A DNA stretch of 13,804 nucleotides from JAAYZM01 sp964510785 (lineage in GTDB: Bacteria > Actinomycetota > Actinomycetes > Actinomycetales > Cellulomonadaceae). The DNA lies in assembly GCA_964510785.1 (NCBI GenBank), contig CAZECM010000077.1:1-13804 (forward strand), written 5' to 3'. Shown in pieces: positions 1 to 7,518 of the stretch (positions within the stretch are counted from its first letter, which is position 1; the number at the start of each line of letters is the position of its first letter). The translations under genes and the position numbers were made by a program. The notes beneath the pieces were generated by a model. The model was given only the letters and a program-made list of their open reading frames with translations, did not search any database and was not told the origin of the DNA.

Positions 1-111
1 CCCGTCCACGAGCGGCAGCCGCAGCGAGAAGGGCTGGGCGACGCGGCGATCTACGACGCGATGGTGCGTCTCGCCCAGCCCTTCTCGCTGCGGCTGCCGC
101 TCGTGGACGGG
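1..111. repeat. Perfect 41-bp inverted repeat at the window edge (probable fold-back artefact)
   Basis: Bases 1-41 are the exact reverse complement of bases 71-111, separated by a 29-base spacer (42-70). The right arm lies in conserved parC coding sequence and fits the family there. The left arm occupies the place where the family has the conserved HPHGD segment, but in the parC frame it reads unrelated residues up to about position 36. The five bases GGCGA at 37-41 fit both the fold-back copy and the expected Gly-Asp codons, so they look like microhomology at a template-switch junction. This is what a chimeric read or contig end looks like. A genuine genomic palindrome inside an essential gene is much less likely. 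Confidence 0.85.
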
Positions 112-2229
112 CACGGCAACTTCGGATCGCCCGACGACGGCCCCGCGGCGCCGCGCTACACCGAGGCGAGGCTCGCCCCCGCGGCCATCGCGATGACGGC
201 GAACCTCGACGAGGACGTCGTCGACTTCGTGCCGAACTACGACAACAAGCTCACCCAGCCGGACGTGCTCCCGGCCGCGATCCCGAACCTGCTCGTCAAC
301 GGTGCGACGGGCATCGCCGTCGGCATGGCCACGAACCTCGCCCCGCACAACCTCGTCGAGGTCGTCGCCGCGGCTCGTCACCTGCTCGCGAACCCGGACG
401 CGACGCTCGAGGACCTCATGCGCTTCGTGCCAGGCCCCGACCTGCCCACGGGCGGGAAGATCGTGGGCCTCGACGGCGTCCGGGAGGCCTACACGACGGG
501 CCGGGGCGCCTTCCGCACCCGGGCGACGGCCCGCATCGAGAACGTCACGGCCAAGCGCAAGGGCATCGTCATCACCGAGCTGCCCTATCTCGTGGGCCCG
601 GAGAAGGTGCTCGAGAAGATCAAGGACGGGGTGAGCGCCAAGAAGATCCAGGGCATCACGTCCGCCATCGACCTGACCGACCGCCACCACGGCCTGCGGC
701 TCGTCATCGAGGTCAAGACGGGCTTCTCCCCCGAGGCCGTGCTCGAGCAGCTCTACCGGCTCACGCCGCTCGAGGAGTCGTTCTCGATGAACAACGTCGC
801 GCTCGTCGACGGGCAGCCGCGCACCCTCGGGCTGCGAGAGATGCTCTCCGTGTGGGTCGACCACCGGGTCGACGTGGTGCGCCGGCGCTGCACGTACCGG
901 CTCGATCGCCGTCGCGAGCGGCTGCACCTCGTCGAGGGCCTGCTCGTCGCGATCCTGGACATCGACGAGGTCATCCAGGTCATCCGGGCGTCCGACGACG
1001 CGGAGACGGCTCGTGCGCGCCTCATGAGCGTGTTCGACCTGTCCGAGCTGCAGGCGAGCTACATCCTCGAGCTGCGCCTGCGTCGTCTCACGAAGTTCTC
1101 GCGGATCGAGCTCGAGGCCGAGCGCGACGCCCTCGCCGCGGAGATCGCCGAGCTCGAGGCGATCCTCGCGGACCCGGTCAGGCTCAAGCGCGTCGTCGCC
1201 GAGGAGATGGACGCGGTGGCCCGCGAGTTCGGGACGCCCCGACGCACCGTGCTCCTCGACTCCGCGGGCGCCTCCGCGGTCGCGGCGAAGCACGCCGCCA
1301 ACCCGCTCGAGGTCGCCGACACCCCGTGCTGGGCACTGCTCTCCGCCACGGGGCTCCTGGCACGCACGAGCGACGAGAGCGAGCCCGTCGCGCCCGCCGA
1401 GGGTGCCACGCGTGCCAAGCACGACGTGGTGCGCACTCCCGTGGCCACGACCACCCGAGGCGTCGTGGGGGCCGTGACGTCCCTGGGGCGCCTGCACCGC
1501 CTCTCGGTGCTCGACCTGCCGGCGATCCCGCCCACGGACGGCGCGCCGTCGCTCTCCGGGGGTGTGCCGGTCGGAGAGGTGGTCCTCCTCGAGCCCGGCG
1601 AGCGCGTGCTCGCGATCGTCCCCCTCGCCGACCACGCGCCGCCCCTCGCCCTCGGCACGGCCGCGGGCGTCGTCAAGCGCGTCGCCACCGGGGACGCACC
1701 CGCCAAGGGCGACGCGTGGGAGGTCATCTCCCTCAAGGACGGGGACGAGGTGGTCGGTGCGGGTGCGAGCGCCGACGACGACGAGCTCGTCTTCGTCTCC
1801 TCCGACGCACAGCTCCTGCGCTTCGCGGCGTCGAACGTGCGACCGCAGGGGCGCGCGGCGGGCGGTATGGCGGGCGTCAAGCTCACCGGGGGCGCGAGGG
1901 CCGTGTTCTTCGGCGTCGTCCCCCCTGCGGCGGCGGACGACGCCGTGGTCGTGACGGTCGCCGGGTCCTCGGCGGCGCTGCCCGGCACGGAGACGGGCGC
2001 GGGCAAGGTCACCCCCTTGTCCGTGTACCCCGCCAAGGGGCGAGCGACGGGAGGCGTTCGCGCCCAGCGGTTCCTCAAGGGCGAGGACACCCTCGTCCTC
2101 GCATGGGTGGGTCGAGCGCCGGCCCGGGCGACGGGTTCGGGCGGCCAGGCGATCGCACTGCCCTCGACGGACCCCCGGCGGGATGGTTCCGGGACGGCTC
2201 TGCCGGCCCCGGTGCACGCCGTCGGCTGA
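37..2229 (+). CDS. parC: DNA topoisomerase IV subunit A (ParC), 5'-truncated
   Basis: This is the DNA-cleaving subunit of a type IIA topoisomerase, which decatenates daughter chromosomes together with ParE (encoded at 9129-11258). The family-like sequence starts at Gly-Asp-Ala-Ala-Ile-Tyr-Asp (37-57). The Met at 61 is internal, not a start; roughly the first 75-80 residues expected for the family are missing. The catalytic tyrosine is the Tyr of PRYTEARL, codon 157-159. The quinolone-resistance region has Ala (43-45) where E. coli GyrA has Ser83, and Asp (55-57) at the Asp87 position. The tower and coiled-coil region follows, with LRLRRLTKFSRIELEAE around 1072-1125, then a beta-pinwheel C-terminal domain. 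That domain carries only a degenerate GyrA box, QGRAAGG, near 1846-1866, which fits ParC better than GyrA. The gene is intact to its TGA stop. The GyrA/ParC family is certain; the ParC assignment is very likely. Confidence 0.95.
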   Translation, partial: GDAAIYDAMVRLAQPFSLRLPLVDGHGNFGSPDDGPAAPRYTEARLAPAAIAMTANLDEDVVDFVPNYDNKLTQPDVLPAAIPNLLVNGATGIAVGMATNLAPHNLVEVVAAARHLLANPDATLEDLMRFVPGPDLPTGGKIVGLDGVREAYTTGRGAFRTRATARIENVTAKRKGIVITELPYLVGPEKVLEKIKDGVSAKKIQGITSAIDLTDRHHGLRLVIEVKTGFSPEAVLEQLYRLTPLEESFSMNNVALVDGQPRTLGLREMLSVWVDHRVDVVRRRCTYRLDRRRERLHLVEGLLVAILDIDEVIQVIRASDDAETARARLMSVFDLSELQASYILELRLRRLTKFSRIELEAERDALAAEIAELEAILADPVRLKRVVAEEMDAVAREFGTPRRTVLLDSAGASAVAAKHAANPLEVADTPCWALLSATGLLARTSDESEPVAPAEGATRAKHDVVRTPVATTTRGVVGAVTSLGRLHRLSVLDLPAIPPTDGAPSLSGGVPVGEVVLLEPGERVLAIVPLADHAPPLALGTAAGVVKRVATGDAPAKGDAWEVISLKDGDEVVGAGASADDDELVFVSSDAQLLRFAASNVRPQGRAAGGMAGVKLTGGARAVFFGVVPPAAADDAVVVTVAGSSAALPGTETGAGKVTPLSVYPAKGRATGGVRAQRFLKGEDTLVLAWVGRAPARATGSGGQAIALPSTDPRRDGSGTALPAPVHAVG

Positions 2230-2350
2230 TCGTCCCGGGCGTACGAGACGCCGTCATCACATAGTTGACCCGACAGTCGACTTGAGGTGGATGCCGGGAA
2301 TATCCCCAGTTCGGCAGGCTAAGTGGGACACCACGACCCACTGGCAACCT

Positions 2351-2355
2351 GGAGG
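2351..2355 (+). promoter_or_regulatory. Strong Shine-Dalgarno for the secreted protein
   Basis: GGAGG lies five bases before the GTG at 2361. It fixes that start and contrasts with several neighbouring genes that have no Shine-Dalgarno. The 131-base gap upstream (2230-2360) holds no gene. It contains a weak parC-distal hairpin (GGCGT/ACGCC, 2238-2252), a TTGACC hexamer near 2264-2270 and a GGGAAT hexamer at 2296-2301. None is a convincing promoter on its own. Confidence 0.7.
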
Positions 2356-2360
2356 CCCCT

Positions 2361-3914
2361 GTGCCCCGAACATCTCATCGCCCCGCAGCGTTCCTCGCGA
2401 GCCTCGCCCTCGCGCTGACCGGTCTCGTCGCCGCCGGCGGGGCACTCGCCCCGGCCGCGACCGCGACGACGCCGGCAGCCACCGTGGCTCCCGGGACGAT
2501 CCTCTACATCAAGAGCCACAACATCTGGATGGCCAGGGGTGACGGGAGCGGGCAGGTCCAGGTCACGAAGAACGGCACGGCCGCCGACCCCTACTCCTCG
2601 CCCACGCAGGCGGACGACGGGACGATCGTGGCGGCGAAGAGCTACCTCATCGTCCGGCTCGACCGTGACGGCAAGCAGCTCGGCTGGTTCACACCCCCCA
2701 CCCTGACGAGCTCGGCAGGGGCGCCGCTCGGCGGCGTCCCGTACCACGTGGCGGTCTCCCCGAACGGCTCGACCATCGCCTACAGCCAGATCGCCTACCA
2801 GTGCCCGATCGGTGTGTCCTGCATGACGCGCTACGCCACGGGATACACGAACACCTCCGGCGTCGAGAAGGCCAACGCGACCTACTTCAAGGGCCCCTCC
2901 TGGATCTCGAACACCCGGACGATCCAGGACGGCGGATACCTGTCCAACGCGATGCTCCACACGCTCGGATCGGCACCGATCAACTGGTTCAACGACGAGG
3001 ACATCTTCTGGGACGACACGGACCTCGGCGAGCTCGAGGTCTCTCGCGACGGCAAGTGGCTCATCGCGCTCCGCGGCTACGACTCGAGCACGCACGTCAT
3101 CTGGTACCAGGTGAACGGCAACGCCAGCACCCAGTCGCCCCCGGCGCTGCCCACCGACAAGTGCATCACGGGTAACGACCCGAGCTTTGCCAGTCCGACC
3201 CTCGCCCCCGACGGCAGCGCCGCGGCGTGGGAGGAGAGCGACGGGATCTGGATCAAGAACAACCTGACGGAGTGCATCAGCATCCAGCCGGCCCTGCGCA
3301 TCCCCGGTGGGACGAACCCGAGCTGGTCGAAGGTGGCGTACCGCGCGCCGAAGCCCGCCACGCCGACACCGACGTCGAAGCTCAAGGTCTCGAAGGCCCC
3401 CGCGATCTCCGGGACGGCGAAGGTCGCCAAGACGCTCACGGCGAGCAAGGGCACGTGGAGCCCGGCGCCCACGAAGGTCACGTACCAGTGGAAGCGCAAC
3501 GGCAACGCGATCAAGGGCGCCACGAAGTCCAGCTACAAGCTCACCAAGACCGACGCGGGCACCACGATCACGGTGACGGTCACCGCGACCCGCTCCGGAT
3601 ACACCAAGGCGTCCGCGACGAGCAAGGCCAAGGCCGTCGCCCTGTACAACACCAAGAAGCCGAAGATCGCCTCGAAGCCCGCCGCCAAGGTCGGCAAGAC
3701 CCTCAAGGTCTCCAAGGGCACCTGGAAGAGCAAGCCGAAGTCCTACTCCTACCAGTGGTACCGCGGCACCAAGGCCATCAAGGGCGCCACGAAGTCCAGC
3801 TACAAGGTCACCAAGGCCGACCGCGGCAAGAAGATCCGCGTCAAGGTCACCGCCAAGCGCACCGGCTACCCCAAGGCCGCCGTGTACACCTCCTACACGA
3901 AGAAGGTGAAGTAG
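2361..3914 (+). CDS. Secreted beta-propeller-like protein with two lysine-rich Ig-like repeats
   Basis: The predicted protein is 517 aa, starting at GTG 2361 behind a GGAGG. Residues 1-35 form a Sec signal peptide: basic start, hydrophobic core FLASLALALTGLVAAGGALA, and possible cleavage after ALA (30) or ATA (35). Residues about 45-330 look like PD40/TolB-type propeller blades. Typical pieces are ILYIKSHNIWMARGDGSG, VAVSPNGSTIAYSQ, LEVSRDGKWLIAL and TLAPDGSAAAWEESDGIW. Four cysteines in this part (CPIGVSC, KCITG, ECISI) could form disulfides outside the cell. Residues 341-425 and 433-517 are two Ig-like modules with an exact 89-residue period, sharing SKGTW, YQW and AIKGATKSSYK. The second module is very lysine-rich and ends in KKVK, which could favour contact with anionic cell-wall polymers (inference). 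No sortase signal or catalytic motif is visible. The precise function is unknown; a surface or extracellular binding role is most likely. Confidence 0.85.
   Translation: MPRTSHRPAAFLASLALALTGLVAAGGALAPAATATTPAATVAPGTILYIKSHNIWMARGDGSGQVQVTKNGTAADPYSSPTQADDGTIVAAKSYLIVRLDRDGKQLGWFTPPTLTSSAGAPLGGVPYHVAVSPNGSTIAYSQIAYQCPIGVSCMTRYATGYTNTSGVEKANATYFKGPSWISNTRTIQDGGYLSNAMLHTLGSAPINWFNDEDIFWDDTDLGELEVSRDGKWLIALRGYDSSTHVIWYQVNGNASTQSPPALPTDKCITGNDPSFASPTLAPDGSAAAWEESDGIWIKNNLTECISIQPALRIPGGTNPSWSKVAYRAPKPATPTPTSKLKVSKAPAISGTAKVAKTLTASKGTWSPAPTKVTYQWKRNGNAIKGATKSSYKLTKTDAGTTITVTVTATRSGYTKASATSKAKAVALYNTKKPKIASKPAAKVGKTLKVSKGTWKSKPKSYSYQWYRGTKAIKGATKSSYKVTKADRGKKIRVKVTAKRTGYPKAAVYTSYTKKVK
3510..3806 (+). 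repeat. Direct repeat within the two Ig-like modules
   Basis: A 30-base stretch encoding IKGATKSSYK is identical at 3510-3539 and 3777-3806, exactly 267 bases (89 codons) apart. The KGTW segments at 3447 and 3714 show the same spacing. The modules therefore arose by duplication of one 89-codon unit. The identical block suggests either strong constraint or recent gene conversion. Confidence 0.85.
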
Positions 3915-3924
3915 CCACCACCTC

Positions 3925-3952
3925 GGGTGGGCCGGCTCGCACCGGCCCACCC
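3925..3952 (+). terminator. Intrinsic-type terminator hairpin after the secreted protein
   Basis: An 11-bp perfect stem pairs GGGTGGGCCGG (3925-3935) with CCGGCCCACCC (3942-3952) around a 6-base loop, CTCGCA. It begins ten bases after the stop codon. No T-run follows, which is common in GC-rich actinobacteria. It should separate the secreted-protein transcript from the two-component operon. Confidence 0.75.
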
Positions 3953-3978
3953 AGCCCCAGCGGGCAGCCGCCGGGCAC

Positions 3979-3984
3979 TAGCCT
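3979..3984 (+). promoter_or_regulatory. -10 element (TAGCCT), leaderless start for the histidine kinase
   Basis: TAGCCT matches the actinobacterial TAnnnT -10 pattern and ends seven bases before the ATG at 3992, so transcription could begin at the A of the start codon. No Shine-Dalgarno precedes this ATG. No clear -35 is seen; the space upstream is taken up by the terminator hairpin. Confidence 0.5.
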
Positions 3985-3991
3985 CGACGCC

Positions 3992-5728
3992 ATGCCCCAG
4001 GTCGAGCGCGTGCGTTGGCCTGTCGCGGTGCTGTGCGCGGCGTGGGTCGTCGGCTTCTCGTGGGACGAGCCGCGCGCCGTGCTCCTTGCGGTGCCGTTCG
4101 TCCTGGTGGGCGTACTCCTGCTCCCGCGACGGGTGGAGATCGGCACGGCCCTCGTGGTCATGGCCGGCTTCGTGACGCTCCTCACGGGTGCCGGCTGGGG
4201 CAACGTCGAGATGATCGTGCCGCTCGCCGTCGCACTCTTCGCCCTCGGCAGGGCCACGGGTCGATGGGTCCACGGCCTCGTAGCAGTCGCGCTCAGCGCC
4301 GTGGGAAGCGCGCTCCGCGAAGGGTTCGCCCTCGAGAAAATCGCTGTCACGCTCCTGCTGTACGGCACCATCTGGGCGTTCGGGGTCATCGTGCGCCGCC
4401 GTGCCGAGCGTGCACACGCGGCCGTCTCGCGTGCCGCGCTGCTCGCGGGGCAGGACCCGGCGATGACGGGGGCGCGGCTCGCCGTCGAGGAACGCAGCCG
4501 GCTCGCGGAGCAGGCGATCTTTGCGTTGCGCACGGCCATCGTCGGCATGCGGTCCACCGCGCGCCAGGCGGCCGTGGACCTCGACAAGTCCGTCATCCGA
4601 GAGGTGCACGAGCGTGGTGCCGTCGCCGTCGACGAGCTCCGGGCACTCCTGGGCCTGCTCCGAGAGCCGACACCCCCGCTCGTCGACGAACCCGACGTCG
4701 GACGTGCCCGGCGTGCACCACGGATACCGGCCGGGACGTTCGTGGCTCTCGCGTGCCTCGCCCTCGCGGCCGCGAGCATCGTCGTCGCCGCCAGCCCGCC
4801 CGTCGTCCCGGAGACGCTGCTCCCTGGCGCGGCCGCGTACGCGATCGCGGCGTGGACCGTGGCCGTGCGCCCGACCCGTCTCGCCTGGTCGAGCCTCGGC
4901 GTGCTCACGGGCGCAGGCATCTGGCTCAGCACGGTCTACGGTCCGCGGGGCACCGGCTTCGTCCTGTTCGTCATCGGCGCAGCCGCCCTGGCGGGGCTCG
5001 CGTGGAGCGAGCGGGACCGCATCCTGCGCGACGCCGAGCAACGCTCCGGTCGGCTGCAGGCCCGCCTGGACGAGGCGACGGCCACGGCGGTCCGTGCGGA
5101 ACGGCTCCGGCTCGCCCGGGAGCTGCACGACGTCGCGAGCCACTCGGTCGGGGCCATGGTGCTGCAGGCCGGGGCGGCGGGTGCCCTGCGCAGCGGTGAC
5201 CCGGAGGGTGCCAGGGCCGCGCTGCAGACCGTGGTCGAGACCGGCGACGGCGCACTGCTCGACGTCGACGAGATGCTCGCGACCCTCGACGCGGGCGAGT
5301 TCGGCCAGGCGGCGCGTGCCTACGCGGGTCCCGGGAGGCTCCGTACGGCGCTCGAGCACCTCGTGGCGACGATGCGAGAGGGCGGGATGTCGATCAGCAC
5401 CGAGCTCGGGGCGCTCCCCACGTCGCCCGCGCTGACCGCGACGACGTACCGCGTGGCGCACGAGGGGCTCGTCAACGCCTCCCGCCACGCCCCCGGTCAG
5501 GTGGTCGCCATCGCCACGACGTTCGAGAACGGCAGCTACGTTGTACGGGTGACTGACGACGGGCCGGGCGTCTCGCGGGCCAGAGGTGCCGGCTTCGGGC
5601 TCGCGGGCCTGCGGGAACGGGTGCTCGCGTGCGACGGGTCCTTCACGGCGGGGCCGGCGCCCGACGGCGGCTTCCGCATCGAGGTCCGCCTCCCCGCCGA
5701 CGGCGTCCGGTCGGCGGGCCAGGAGTGA
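3992..5728 (+). CDS. Membrane sensor histidine kinase with a duplicated, partly degenerate DHp unit
   Basis: This is a 578-aa DesK/NarX-class (HisKA_3) sensor kinase that should phosphorylate the regulator encoded next. Six hydrophobic segments (about 10-22, 29-45, 50-69, 73-87, 92-108, 113-134) lead into a first dimerisation-like helix pair (about 165-226), from ERSRLAEQAIF to VDELRALLGLLREP. The phospho-acceptor histidine is replaced there by Ile176, and no ATPase domain follows. Four more hydrophobic segments (about 248-267, 277-293, 299-315, 322-338) lead into an intact second unit, ERLRLARELHDV, with acceptor His379. A HATPase domain then shows the N box (VNASRHA, Asn495), TDDGPG (522-526) and GFGLAGLRERV (534-544). 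The ATG at 3992 was chosen because the propeller gene ends at 3914, a TAGCCT lies upstream, and the hydrophobic N-terminus begins here. The 3' end overlaps the regulator by four bases (GTGA). The signal sensed is unknown. Confidence 0.93.
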   Translation: MPQVERVRWPVAVLCAAWVVGFSWDEPRAVLLAVPFVLVGVLLLPRRVEIGTALVVMAGFVTLLTGAGWGNVEMIVPLAVALFALGRATGRWVHGLVAVALSAVGSALREGFALEKIAVTLLLYGTIWAFGVIVRRRAERAHAAVSRAALLAGQDPAMTGARLAVEERSRLAEQAIFALRTAIVGMRSTARQAAVDLDKSVIREVHERGAVAVDELRALLGLLREPTPPLVDEPDVGRARRAPRIPAGTFVALACLALAAASIVVAASPPVVPETLLPGAAAYAIAAWTVAVRPTRLAWSSLGVLTGAGIWLSTVYGPRGTGFVLFVIGAAALAGLAWSERDRILRDAEQRSGRLQARLDEATATAVRAERLRLARELHDVASHSVGAMVLQAGAAGALRSGDPEGARAALQTVVETGDGALLDVDEMLATLDAGEFGQAARAYAGPGRLRTALEHLVATMREGGMSISTELGALPTSPALTATTYRVAHEGLVNASRHAPGQVVAIATTFENGSYVVRVTDDGPGVSRARGAGFGLAGLRERVLACDGSFTAGPAPDGGFRIEVRLPADGVRSAGQE

Positions 5729-6387
5729 TCCGCGTCGTCGTCGCTGACGACCAGGACCTGATCCGCGCGGGCCTGCGCGCGATCATCGACGCCGAGCCCG
5801 ACCTCGTGGTGGTGGGCGAGGCGTGCGACGGGCACGACGCCGCGCGGCTGGCCCGGACGGCGGAGGCCGACGTCGTGCTCATGGACGTGCAGATGCCCGG
5901 GACCGACGGGCTCGAGGGCCTCGCGGCCACCGCCTCGGCCCGGCCGGAGGCTCGTGTCGTGATGCTGACGATGTACGACGTCGACGACTACGTCTTCCGC
6001 GCCCTCAGGGCCGGAGCGAGCGGCTTCCTGCTCAAGACCACCCCGCCCGAACAGCTCACGGCGGCCATCCGGGACGCGCACGAGGGGCTCCGGATCTTCG
6101 CACCGTCCGTGACCGAACGGCTCGTACGCACCTTCGTCAGCCGCCCCGCCTCCGGCGAAGGCACCCCGAAGGCGCTGCATGCCCTGACCGAGCGCGAGCT
6201 CGAGGTGTTCGGCGCGATCGCCCGCGGCCTGTCCAATGCGGAGATCGGCGCCGAGCTCTTCCTGAGCGAGGCGACGGTCAAGACCTACGTCACACGGATC
6301 CTCGCCAAGCTCGGCCTGCGCGACCGCGTGCAGGCCGTGATCCTCGCCTACGAGTGCGGCGCGGTGGGGACCGTGGGTGACGCCTAG
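5725..6387 (+). CDS. NarL/LuxR-family response regulator
   Basis: This 220-aa DNA-binding regulator is the partner of the kinase immediately upstream. The receiver domain (1-118) has the acidic pair Asp8-Asp9, phospho-acceptor Asp54 in VVLMDVQMPG, switch Thr82 and conserved Lys104 in GFLLKT. A LuxR-type helix-turn-helix occupies about 152-212, with LTERELEVF, RGLSNAEIGAELF and SEATVKTYVTRIL. The start is GTG at 5725, which shares GTGA with the kinase stop. AGGA just upstream and the overlap imply translational coupling. Earlier in-frame codons belong to the kinase in another frame. The targets are not evident; no obvious direct repeat marks an operator in the window. Confidence 0.96.
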   Translation: MIRVVVADDQDLIRAGLRAIIDAEPDLVVVGEACDGHDAARLARTAEADVVLMDVQMPGTDGLEGLAATASARPEARVVMLTMYDVDDYVFRALRAGASGFLLKTTPPEQLTAAIRDAHEGLRIFAPSVTERLVRTFVSRPASGEGTPKALHALTERELEVFGAIARGLSNAEIGAELFLSEATVKTYVTRILAKLGLRDRVQAVILAYECGAVGTVGDA

Positions 6388-6391
6388 ACGG

Positions 6392-6406
6392 GCCCGGCGT
6401 CCGGGC
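6392..6406. terminator. Small hairpin between convergent genes
   Basis: GCCCGG (6392-6397) pairs with CCGGGC (6401-6406) around a 3-base loop in the 18-base gap between the regulator and the GNAT gene. It could serve both directions. The stem is short and has no T-run, so this is tentative. Confidence 0.4.
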
Positions 6407-7428
6407 TAGAGCTCGATCGAGAGCATCGTCTCGGCGCGGAACGGTGTGAATCCGAGCCCGGCGTAGAGGCCGTGCGCCCCCGAGGGGTTCGCGGTGTCGA
6501 CGCCGATCTCCGCGTACTCGATCCCGTCCGAGCGTTGCGCGAGCATCGTCGCGGCGAGCAGCGCCTTCGCGACGCCTCGCCCGCGCCAGGGCCGCAGCAC
6601 GCCGAGCAGGTGGATGTATCCCGAGGAGTACCCGGACAGCTCCCAGTCCTGCTCGTACCTGGCCGCCTCGAGATAGCCCACGACCTGTCCCGCCGTGGCA
6701 TCGACCGCGACGAAGCTCCACGGCTGGGCGAACATCGAGCGAGAGCCGTTCCAGTCCTCGACGGAGCGCGGCTGGCTCCCCCAGTGGTCGGCGAAGGCTT
6801 CGTTGTGCGCGAGCCGCACGGGTTCGTCGTCGTCGGGCCAGGGCTCGATGCGCAGCCCGGCGGCGAGGACCGGTGCGGTGAGCGAGTCGTCGAGAGGCCG
6901 CTTGAGCTCGGCGAAGTAGCGGATCGGGGTGTAGCCGGCACCGAGGAAGAGCCGCTCGCCGTCCCGCTGCCCCTCGTCGAGGTAGACCGCGATCCGTCCG
7001 GGCACGTCCTTGCCCGAGGCCGCGAGGAGCTGGCGTGCCCGCCCGTTGGCCCACGCGACGAGCGCCGTGCCCACGCCGCGCCGACGCCACTGCGGGTGGA
7101 CGCCGCCGAGGTGTATCGCCCGCACGAGGCTCGCGTCACCCGCGTACGTCATGACGAAGCAGTACGCGCGCATGACGCCATCGGGGTCGAGACCCATCAG
7201 AGTGTCGCGCGCCGCGTCGAGGGTCGCTGAGTCGAAGTACTCGGCGACCTCCTCCAGGGCGGTCCGGAACGGGAGCCCGTCTCCCGTCTCCACCGCTTGC
7301 ACGAGCACCGTCAGCTCGGGGGCATCGGTGGGGGTCAGCGGTCGCCAGGTGAGACCGAGGTCCGACGGCGGCAGCTCGAGGCTCGTCGGCGCCTCGGCAC
7401 GATCGGCGATGGGCGCGAGGGGACTCAT
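6406..7428 (-). CDS. Tandem-domain GNAT family N-acetyltransferase
   Basis: The predicted protein is 340 aa with two GNAT folds in series, so it probably transfers acetyl from acetyl-CoA to an unknown amine. The first domain (about 27-180) has the acetyl-CoA loop as HPQWRRRGVGTAL (111-123) and later ERLFLGAGYTPIRYF. The second (about 192-340) has LRPWRGRGVAKALL (278-291) and ends with the usual GLYAGLGFTPFR. Both pyrophosphate loops look intact. Two-domain GNATs of this size include mycothiol synthase MshD, but I see no specific MshD signature, so a general call is safer. The ATG at 7428 was chosen over a long upstream open frame because that extension lies antisense to pheA. GGAGG lies only one base from the ATG, which is too close to be a normal Shine-Dalgarno. 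The gene is divergent from pheA. Confidence 0.9.
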   Translation of the reverse strand: MSPLAPIADRAEAPTSLELPPSDLGLTWRPLTPTDAPELTVLVQAVETGDGLPFRTALEEVAEYFDSATLDAARDTLMGLDPDGVMRAYCFVMTYAGDASLVRAIHLGGVHPQWRRRGVGTALVAWANGRARQLLAASGKDVPGRIAVYLDEGQRDGERLFLGAGYTPIRYFAELKRPLDDSLTAPVLAAGLRIEPWPDDDEPVRLAHNEAFADHWGSQPRSVEDWNGSRSMFAQPWSFVAVDATAGQVVGYLEAARYEQDWELSGYSSGYIHLLGVLRPWRGRGVAKALLAATMLAQRSDGIEYAEIGVDTANPSGAHGLYAGLGFTPFRAETMLSIEL

Positions 7429-7434
7429 GCCTCC

Positions 7435-7440
7435 ACTGTG
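7435..7440 (-). promoter_or_regulatory. Candidate -10 (CACAGT) for the GNAT gene
   Basis: On the minus strand CACAGT ends six bases before the ATG at 7428, the spacing seen for other putative leaderless starts in this window. It matches only the A and final T of TAnnnT, so support is weak. Confidence 0.3.
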
Positions 7441-7505
7441 AAGGTCCCGACGGGCGGGCGGCAAGCGAAAATGGCCCCGACGACGGCCGGCCCCGCCGCA
7501 CGTGG

Positions 7506-7511
7506 CAAGAT
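7506..7511 (+). promoter_or_regulatory. Candidate -10 (CAAGAT), leaderless pheA start
   Basis: CAAGAT ends seven bases before the GTG at 7519. No Shine-Dalgarno is present. The 90-base intergenic region (7429-7518) must hold both divergent promoters. I see no attenuator-like run of Phe codons or leader peptide in it. Confidence 0.4.
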
Positions 7512-7518
7512 CGCAGCC

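Noticed and set aside
61..63. ATG at 61 as the true start of parC
   Set aside because: It is the internal Met of IYDAMVRLAQPF. Family sequence continues upstream at 37-60, so the gene is truncated by the fold-back.
1059..2090. 343-aa minus-strand open frame within parC
   Set aside because: It is antisense to conserved parC coding, has Ser/Thr/Arg/Pro-rich composition and shows no recognisable motif.
2322..2342. Hairpin AGTGGG/CCCACT upstream of the secreted-protein gene
   Set aside because: Six base pairs with a 9-base loop is expected by chance in this GC-rich sequence. There is no riboswitch-like conserved core.
3227..3991. Upstream extension of the kinase frame
   Set aside because: It runs through the secreted-protein gene and its terminator in another frame. 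The protein begins at the ATG at 3992.
3893..5488. 531-aa minus-strand open frame over the kinase
   Set aside because: It is a composition shadow of the kinase gene, whose motifs (HDV, N box, DDGPG) are certain.
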